From the NCBI GenBank assembly GCA_020650975.1, contig JAIPMN010005712.1, positions 1-26,827 on the forward strand: a stretch of DNA of 26,827 bases, given 5' to 3'. The notes below the pieces were generated by a model. The model ran no database searches. It had not been told where the DNA came from and worked only from the letters and a program-made list of their open reading frames with translations. Every line of letters starts with the position of its first letter. Within the stretch, counting starts at the first letter, position 1. Both the position numbers and the translations under genes were made by a program. This document shows, one piece after another, positions 19,710 to 26,827 of the stretch. Source of the DNA: Apostichopus californicus (taxonomy: Eukaryota; Echinodermata; Holothuroidea; Aspidochirotida; Stichopodidae).

Positions 19710-19765
19710 AAAACCCGGTTAACGCCGGTGTCTTTCAATCATAAGGTCCCCAGTTCGAGTCACTC
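19710..19765 (+). mobile_element. tRNA-like SINE fragment or tRNA pseudogene
   Basis: An A-box-like CGGTTAACGCCGG (about 19715-19727) is followed 26 bp later by a B-box-like AGTTCGAGTC (19752-19761). Between them, TCTTTCAATCATAAGG resembles a tRNA anticodon arm with CAA at the anticodon position. These are the internal RNA polymerase III promoter parts of tRNAs and tRNA-derived SINEs. The D-arm and acceptor stem do not fold well, so a functional tRNA is unlikely. A hAT-like CAGTGGCGGCGCC lies just upstream (about 19680). Confidence 0.4.
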
Positions 19766-20586
19766 AAAGATTAATGTTTGTCGTCCAGTTACAGAGTTGT
19801 TGAAAATTGACAATTCATAATCTTGGACGTTAAATATGAATATAAGAGACTGGCTTCGGTTAGCTTGCGCCTTTGATAAGCCAATGATGACTTCTTCTCG
19901 AGTTCCTGCTTGCAGGAGGATCTAAAATACATATACATAGGCCTACAATACTAATTTAGGTTCAAAGTAATGTTTACAAGTTTTATTTGAAACGTGGCTA
20001 CAACGAATGCACAGGTAATCATATGGGACTAACGGATGTTCAGAGGCGTAACAATAGACGGTTCAGGCGATTCCATTATCCAGGGGCCCCCAAGAGTTGG
20101 TTCCGACCACGGCGAGCCGACGGATAAAAACAGCCAGCCACGCGTTGCATGAATGGATACATTAATAAGTGCGCTAACATGTCTGTCTTATTTCACTAAA
20201 CAACAAGTTTTCTAGTTAACAAACACTGGTTTTTCATTTGTTGATTTAATAATCTATGAAAACAACACTACTTTAGCAAATATAGTAAAAACACTACGTC
20301 TTCATATCTCGTGATGGTTGTTACTAGATGTGTGACTCTCCTTTACGTTAAAATACTTGTGATAGATGCTGTTCCTTCCAATACAGCCATGCAATCACTG
20401 CTTACTCTGTGGTGCCATGGAGGTGGATTGGGTGTGGGGGTGGGGAATGGGGGGGGGTTGGGGTATTTTCCCCAGTTGCCTGGGACCAGTCAGCTACGGT
20501 AAAACAAAATTAACTCTCCCATACTTCAAAATTTCCTTTATATAGGTAATATCAGGTTACTAATATATTATGCCACCAAGTGCTTC
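19766..20586. other. No gene seen; possible transposon end
   Basis: CAGAGGCGTAAC at 20041 followed by CCAGGGGCCCCC resembles a hAT-type element end (recalled). A G-rich tract lies near 20420-20462. The ORF at 20311-20502 overlaps that tract and is not gene-like. Confidence 0.35.
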
Positions 20587-21104
20587 GGCCCTATGGAAAG
20601 CCGTTTTAACATTTAATAAGGAATTTCAGATATCTCGAAATAATTTCAGATATCTCAAATTAAATTACAGATATCTACAATTTATTTAAGATATCTACAA
20701 ATAATTGCAGATATCTGAAATTGAATTTCAGATATCTCGAAATACCAGAGAATTTCAGATATCTGAAATTGAATTCGAGATATCTGAAATTGAATTCGAG
20801 ATATCTGAAATTGAATTCGAGATATCTGAAATTGAATTCGAGATATCTGAAACTGAATTCGAGATATCTGCAATTCAATTTCAGATAACTGAATTAGAAT
20901 TTCAGATATCTCGAAATCTATTTTAGATATCTCGAATTCAATTTCAGATATCTGAAATAAAATTTCAGATATCTCGAATTAAATTTCAGATATCTCGAAT
21001 TTAATTTTAGATATCTGAAATAGAATTTTAGATATCTAAAATAAGAAACAATTTAAGATATCTAAAATTCCCGATTAAATGTTAAAATGGCTTTCCATAC
21101 GGCC
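20587..21104. mobile_element. Foldback element with palindromic satellite core
   Basis: Inverted termini enclose the element: GGCCCTATGGAAAGCC... from 20587 and the complement of GGCCGTATGGAAAGCC... ending at 21104. They match at 36 of 40 positions without gaps, including TTTTAACATTTAAT. Inside, 20628-21063 holds 21 units centred on the palindrome AGATATCT (one is GATAAC), mostly 20-22 bp apart. The units left of about 20870 read outward in the opposite sense to those on the right, so the whole element is roughly a mirror of itself. There is no protein gene: the ORFs on both strands arise because 21 bp is seven codons. No clear target duplication was seen. Confidence 0.85.
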
Positions 21105-23286
21105 CCTGGACCCCCATAGGGGCTTTGAAATACATTCCAATGAAATTGTATCTCTGATATGTATTTCTGTGCTTAACTTTGAGTTATAATTATAGACATT
21201 ATTTCAGGAAAAAAAGCTGAATTGAAATAGTCAAAATGTTTAGAAATTAGTAGAATTGTTGTGTTAAAAAGACCACGTTTGATACAATTACATAATCGAT
21301 GATAATCTCTGGGGTGACTAGAATCATATGAAAAGGGACAGGAGTTCCCACGTAAGCGGCCATTTTTCGGTCTCATAACAGAAAATTATATAGTGCAAAT
21401 CTTGCGCCCGTAAATTACTCTTGTAAGGTCCCAGTCAACAGTCTTTGATAACCCTGACAGATTTTTTACCCATAATTAACACATATTTATTAAGTTGTAT
21501 GCCTGAATTCTGAGCTTGAAATCATTATTTCATCGGCGAAAAATGATCAGTAGGCAGAACCGACATACCGGCTGAAACAATTGTTCTTCCATTTCTGGGT
21601 TTTGGTAGCTATGATAAAGTGATGCCGTCTGGTATAACTGCAAGTAATTTCCAATAGTAGGCACTGAAAATATAAACTATATCGCGATGGACCAATAAGT
21701 ATAGTGTTGTCATAGCAACTTCACGGCAATTGACACAGTTGTCAGTAATGTTATAGTTGATTATTGAGGACTGATTACAAGCTGAAGACTGCATGACGTC
21801 ACCAATTGTAAATAAATATGACACGCTGGACCAAGTTTTCGCTCTTTCGGGTTTACATGGAAGGAAGAAGGGAAGCAAGCTATACCTATCGAGCAACACA
21901 CAATAACATAGTTTAACTTATCACCTTAAATCATGTACGATGATGTGTGATGGTTTGATATGACCACAATCGAGAAAAATGGACAGGTCGTCTATCATTT
22001 ATAATTGCTAAATTTTCAAGACATTCAAATTAAAAGAAAACTAATGTTAAGGAATGCCCCTTTTATTATCAAATTTGTAAGATCACAAAGACATATCTAT
22101 TTTGTCAGTCAATAGGCTGGTGGACATTAGGCTAGATAAATTCCTAAAGCTTCCATAATATTTACCATGGTTTGTAACAAATTGTTTTTAGGTTATTTAA
22201 GAACATTTGTGATACAATTCAACATGCTATTTCATACCATAACTGCTACACGTGACCTTCAATTCTATAGAAAGTCATCGGTGTATTTCATTTCCACATG
22301 TCATATAATTCGGTACTCCCAATACCCGTCATGTTAGTACGCACTGCAGGATAGGCCTCTACAGGTTAAAAACAACCCATGACAGAATGATATACCTAAA
22401 AATAACCTTCCATTACCATTTCGACTCAATTCACGTATTCAAATATTCACTAATTTAACTGTAGTACGTACCAGTACTTGTAAGGTACCGTGTAGGAACA
22501 CTATACAATGCATTTCTTCTCACTGTTTACTTACTAACAGAAAGATAAACTTTGATCTTATTTGTTCAATCGGTTTATCATATTCTGTAGACTTAATATT
22601 CACACTCCTAATGAGTTTATTACACGTTCCTATCATCATCCAATCTCAATATACGTAAGTGAAAAGTATAGTCTCACTATACAGGATATGACGTCACTTG
22701 CTAATCGAACAATATTTAGGACACATGTCTCATCGTTACGTAAGCATATTGTAGTCCATGGGTTGAACGGTGATAGAGCCTCATGCTGAAGCCAATGTTC
22801 GTCTCCCCTCAGTCATTGGTTTTTAGCTTTGTGCCTTTCCTGCTTCCATCTATATTAAATATAATATGCCTTATTACATCTCTAATTTTCGGTTGTTATT
22901 ACGTAATCGGACTCTAGAAACTTTACCTCTCCTGTAGAAGCTTTATGGAGTACAGCGTAAAACACGTTTATTTCCTACACAAACTTTGTTTCAGTTCGCC
23001 CTTAAAAAACATTTTGCTAATTTGTGTTTCTTCATATTTACCTACACAGGCTTTTTGAAGTACATAAGCAGCGGTTTGTTAATTTGTTGTGTTTTCTCCA
23101 TTGGCTATATATAAAGAAGTAAACATTTTCTCCTCCGTTGTTTATTGTTAATATTGATCATAGCTGAATGACCGAGGTCAGGGATTGTACAGCTATACAT
23201 AACAACTGAATTCAGATCTTCATGGGCATATCTATTAAACCAGTTCTGACCTTGATACATCAGACCTTCAGTCAATTTATGATGGA
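21105..23286. other. No gene seen; mixed AT-rich sequence
   Basis: Two TGACGTCA palindromes lie at 21794-21801 and 22689-22696. Short similar blocks near 22921 and 23038 (TTTACCT...AGG/GTAG...CTTT..GAAGTAC) suggest a local duplication about 117 bp apart. ORFs at 21173-21376, 21609-21899 and 22562-22789 show no recognisable domain. Confidence 0.45.
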
Positions 23287-24601
23287 CTACCCCTCCAAGG
23301 CACCTATAGTACTATGGTATTCAATTTACTTGTACTGCCCCTCCAAGGTACCTATAGCACTATGGTCTTCAATTCATGCTGTAGACAGCTGTACTACCCC
23401 TCCAAGGCACATATAACCTATGGTCTTCAATTTATGCTGTACTCCCCCTCAAAGGTACCTACATCACTATGGTCTCAATTCATGCTGTACTTCCCCTCCA
23501 AAGCACTTATAGCACGATGTGGGTCTTCAATTACTTGTATACCCCTCCACGGCACCTATAACAATATGGTCTTCAATTTAAGCTGTACGCCCCCTCCGAT
23601 GCACATATAGCCCTATGGTCCTCAATTTATGCTACTTCCCCTCCAAGGCACCTATATCACTATTGTCCCCAAGTTATGCTGTACTCCCCCTCAAAGGTAC
23701 CTATATCACTATGGTTTTAAATTAATGCTGTACTGCCTCTCCAAGGCATATAGCACTATGGTCTTCAATTTGTGCTGTACTTCACCTCCAAAGCACTTAT
23801 AGCACCATGTGGGTCTTCAATTTACTTGTACTTACCCCTCCAAGGCACCTATAACAATATGGTCTTCAATTTATGCTGTTTTACCCCTCCGATGCACTTA
23901 TAGCCCTATGGTCTTCAATGTATGCTGTACTACCCCTCCAAGGCACCTATATCACTATGGCTTTAAATTAATGCTGTACTGCCTCTCCAAGGCATATAGC
24001 ACTATGGTCTTCAATTTGTGCTGTAATTCACCTCCAAAGCACTTATAGCACCATGTGGGTCTTCAATTTACTTGTACTACCCCTCCAAGGCACCTATAAC
24101 AATATGGTGTATAATGTGTGCTGTACTACCCCCTCCAAGGCACCTATATGGTCTTCAATTTGTGCTGTTTTACCCCTCCGATGCACCTATAGCCCTATGG
24201 TCTTCAATGTATGCTGTACTACCCCTCCAAGGCACCTATATCACTATGGTTTTAAATTAATGCTGTACTGCCTCTCCAAGGCATATAGCACCATGGTCTT
24301 CAATTTGTGCTGTACTTCACCTCCAAAGCACTTATAGCACCATGTGGGTCTTCAATTTACTTGTACTACCCCTCCAAGGCACCTATAACAATATGGTCTA
24401 TAATGTGTGCTGTACTACCCCCTCCAAGGCACCTATGGTCTTCAATTTATGTTGTTTTACCCCTCCAAGGCACCTATAACATATGTTCTTCAATTTACTT
24501 GTTCTACCCCTCCGATGCACTTATAGCACTATGGTCTTCAATTTAAGCTGTTCTACCCCTCCGAGGCACCTATAGCACTTTGGTCTTCATTTAAGCTGTA
24601 C
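23287..24601. repeat. ~49-bp minisatellite, about 27 copies, higher-order
   Basis: Each unit runs CTACCCCTCCAAGGCACC, TATAGCACTATGG, TCTTCAATT, TATGCTGTA, with lengths of about 42-57 bp. Distinct variants recur in the same order. One with TTTAAATTAATGCTG (23711, 23957, 24245) is followed by one with GCCTCTCC, then one with CATGTGGGTC, then one with AACAATATGG, giving blocks of 246 and about 288 bp. Because 49 is not a multiple of three, the overlapping ORFs in this block are artefacts. Confidence 0.95.
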
Positions 24602-26149
24602 TACTCTTCCACCAACTTATCCCATTTTTTCTCAACCACCATCTAATATATACAATGACAAAGCATTGCATTCAGTCAGTGGATCCGTCTCTAAATGGGG
24701 AAAAGGAAACATTGAAAAGTAGACCGTGCTTTTTACCAGACCCACCCCACCCCACCGCCCCCCCCTCGTATTCGTTGGTTCTGAGTTTACCAGAGTAGTC
24801 TTGTGGGAAAGTTTACTCTTTGGAAAATACTCGGTTACTGAAAAGCAGTTATATACTAAGATTTCACGTTACACCGTGTTGGTGAAACTCTAGAATATTG
24901 TTGACGAAAATAACGATTAATTAACGTATTGCAAGAATGATACGTGTTTTTCAAAATAACGTGTGATGCCATATATGGACTGTATAAACAACTGATATAA
25001 TTTACTTTTCGTTAAAATTAGGCTAGTTTAAGTTTATGACTTGAAGAAACTTGTTTGGCGGCATCTTATTTAGGTTGGTGATGTATACAATCTAGTGACT
25101 CCATCAAAATTAAACAGTATTTTTCACTTGTGGAATTGGCCTTCATTGAATATCAAAGAGAAGACTGTTCGATGGATATATCTGTGTGTGATCAATAATT
25201 GTTAAACAGTGTGACTTATATCCAATGCAAGTAAACTGGGAAAGCTTAAAGTTTAATCTCAGCGATCGAAGATGAAATTATCACGGGACTTGGATCAATG
25301 TTTTACTGTTTACTAGCTTAATTCTATTTATTGCGGCTTAGAGGCGTTTTATCTCTTAAATAATCTGCCTTCTATTATATGGATTCAAAATGATTTGAAG
25401 TTCTTCATACAGTCATACACCATAAGCCTCCACCTCCCCCTCCCTGTCAATGAAAGATAAGGTAAGTGAATAATGTAGATGATATATAAAATCCTTTCCG
25501 AAAACGATTTGATGATATTCGTCAGCAACCACAATACATCATCCTGCCCTCTCTTCTTCTTCTGAATAGCATTGTTCCGAACGATCGTCTACCCGTCGCG
25601 GCGAATATCTTGTATACCGACTATGTAAGGATTCTACCTCGCCATTCCACTACACTACGGTCTTACGTGAGAAAGTATGAGCGGCTCTTGACTTCAGTGT
25701 GTGATTACGGTTCGAAGGGTGAACATCTAATTTGATGCTCCTCTTCAATGCAAGTTTACAGTGCTAAAGTTTGGTTCAAACTTAGTGCTGGGACTTGTGG
25801 CTTCAGTCAGTGTGTAATACTGCCATGCTTCCACTTTCGACTGGGTATGCAGCGCTGTTAGCAGTAGTATTGTTAACGTTACGTAAGATTAAGTAAGGGG
25901 AATTCACTTACTATTGTTCTGTAGACTTGAATTTGAAAGTATCCATGAGGTTGTCATTTTGCTATGGAGCCTCGAGCAAGTAAGTAGCCCAAGTTGTGTT
26001 GGTCTGTTGGTGGCTAAGTTTCTTAGCGTTAGATTTGCAGTGTGTAACGTTCGTGCTACAATACAACTTAGTACACCTTACAAATTCAATTCAAGTCACT
26101 GTGCTAGGTGCTAACGTTAGTTAGACTGGTTGTACCTTGTTTAGGCCTA
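24602..26149. other. No gene called; flank of the terminal retroelement
   Basis: A C-rich CCACC run lies near 24740-24766. A similar pair, CTTCAGTGTGTGATTACGG (about 25691) and CTTCAGTCAGTGTGTAATAC (about 25801), may belong to the left end of the element whose ORF starts at 26258-26378. Two isolated ATGs with good splice donors (25453, 25964) have no supporting downstream exon. Confidence 0.4.
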
Positions 26150-26333
26150 CCCACAGGGTTAATTTCTAGGCCTTCACATATATTTTATTGTCTGTCCCAC
26201 AGGGAGCTAATACAGACAAGTTATCATTACCATTGAAATATTATCATATTTTAATAAGTATTAGTAATACTATTACTGTGTAATAGTTGCCCACAGGGTC
26301 AATGTGAAGGGAATACATTCTCCGCCCACAGGG
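26150..26333. repeat. Four copies of CCCACAGGG before the gag-like ORF
   Basis: Exact copies lie at 26150-26158, 26196-26204, 26290-26298 and 26325-26333. The motif is an interrupted palindrome (CCC-ACA-GGG). The sequence around each copy differs, apart from C/T-rich lead-ins, so they are not part of a longer tandem repeat. They could be protein-binding sites in the element's leader, or 3' splice sites (each reads as pyrimidines-CACAG-GG). Confidence 0.7.
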
Positions 26334-26377
26334 ATTTTTGGAGAAATTTTACTACGCCTCTTGAGGCTAAAGTTAGT

Positions 26378-26827
26378 ATGGAGTCAAAATCGGAGCATTT
26401 TCCGATGACACATGGTTCTTCCCTTGACAATGATATAGCTTCTCCATCTGGGGAAGGTACTAGCGGTACTAGTACTAGTAGGCCTACGCCTGATAATAAC
26501 CAGCTCAAAGACATGGTTATGCAGATGCAGAATCAAATGCAAACTTTGATCCAAAAAATGAATCAAGGTGAAACACCTGAGAAAATTCTGTCTGTAGACA
26601 AAAACATTGATATTGCATCTACTCATGATTTTGAGGATGCCATTGATTTGAACTATGAGGATGATTTTCAAGACCTGCTTAATGCAGCACAGGTGGATTC
26701 CTCTGACCCACTGAGTGAGGTGATTTCAGTTAAAGATAATTCTTCTGAAGTATCCATACTTAATTCTCTTGTTTCTGATTTGAACTATGATTCAATAACT
26801 GGCAGTAATGTTGCTGAATCACTTGCC
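26378..26827 (+). CDS. Probable DIRS-type retrotransposon gag-like ORF, 5' part
   Basis: From ATG 26378 the frame is open for 150 codons to the last base, so the 3' end is outside the window. The frame is open upstream to 26258, but 26378 is the first ATG. Residues 1-40 are Ser/Thr/Pro-rich; residues 41-62 are Met/Gln-rich (KDMVMQMQNQMQTLIQKM) and could form a short coiled coil. The rest is acidic, with DFEDAIDLNYEDDFQDLL and LVSDLNYDSITGSNVAESLA. In cnidarian and echinoderm DIRS-like gag proteins, an acidic region ending in a TGxN(V/I)xxxLA-like segment leads into the conserved domain (recalled). The missing downstream part would then hold the rest of gag, reverse transcriptase/RNase H and a tyrosine recombinase. 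A host gene with an acidic N-terminus is the alternative. No frameshift or stop is seen, so this copy may be young. Confidence 0.6.
   Translation, partial: MESKSEHFPMTHGSSLDNDIASPSGEGTSGTSTSRPTPDNNQLKDMVMQMQNQMQTLIQKMNQGETPEKILSVDKNIDIASTHDFEDAIDLNYEDDFQDLLNAAQVDSSDPLSEVISVKDNSSEVSILNSLVSDLNYDSITGSNVAESLA

Noticed and set aside
20675..20926. Repetitive ORFs on both strands (ISEIEFE and RYLEFNF repeats)
   Set aside because: A 21-bp period equals seven codons, so a palindromic array stays open in several frames; there is no sign of a gene.
20628..21063. CRISPR-like array
   Set aside because: There are no unique spacers; the units are palindromic, contiguous and flanked by inverted ends in eukaryotic-type DNA.
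23222..24546. Several overlapping ORFs with PSKAP and FNLCC repeats
   Set aside because: They lie in the ~49-bp minisatellite, shift frame between units and reflect the repeat only.
25964..25979. Possible first coding exon ATGGAGCCTCGAGCAA with a GTAAGT donor
   Set aside because: The start context and donor are good, but no in-frame acceptor exon could be linked to it; likewise for ATGAAAGATAAG near 25453.
26299..26671. Minus-strand ORFs at the right edge
   Set aside because: They are shadows of the open plus-strand gag-like frame, which shows protein-like composition.

Overview
The window looks like nuclear DNA of a marine invertebrate, most likely an echinoderm and perhaps a sea cucumber. 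It is AT-rich, it is crowded with decayed mobile elements and tandem repeats, and it carries one gene split into very short exons separated by kilobase introns. The best clue to the group is a 209-nt leucine-rich-repeat (LRR) exon of the style seen in expanded echinoderm NLR-like immune receptors. That placement rests on recall of protein style, not on a search.

The one real host gene runs on the minus strand. Five exons (16352-16560, 9928-10004, 7279-7340, 5766-5822, 5048-5125) join with matching codon phases into about 160 residues: an LRR segment followed by an acidic, Ser/Thr/Gln-rich tail. A possible last exon lies at 4495-4534, but its phase does not fit. Exons 5766-5822 and 5048-5125 are tandem duplicates that share flanking intron sequence and a second downstream splice donor. 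The 5' end of the gene is not recognisable in the window.

Layout from left to right: a decayed zinc-finger/transposon-type ORF (402-1316); a 339-bp duplication with non-LTR retroelement tails (1309-1964); a tandem unit whose minus-strand head matches the first 45 nt of U2 snRNA (2291-2660); a ~145-bp tandem repeat carrying nuclear-receptor DR1-like motifs (2911-3500); the minus-strand gene (4.5-16.6 kb), with intronic element remnants that include a hammerhead-like motif (9724-9772) and a small TIR element (12511-12629); an AT-rich tract with a decayed L1/Tx1-like reverse-transcriptase tail (about 16.9-17.1 kb); a tRNA-like SINE fragment (about 19.7 kb); a foldback element built of 21 palindromic GATATC-type units (20587-21104); and a ~49-bp minisatellite with higher-order structure (23287-24601). 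The window ends inside the 5' part of a probable DIRS-type retrotransposon, whose first ORF is open from 26258 to the last base.

Most of the other open reading frames are products of repeats or chance. The least expected items are the U2-headed tandem unit with its headless sister copy, the duplicated exon pair with paired donors, the foldback satellite, and an excess of perfect TGACGTCA palindromes across the window.
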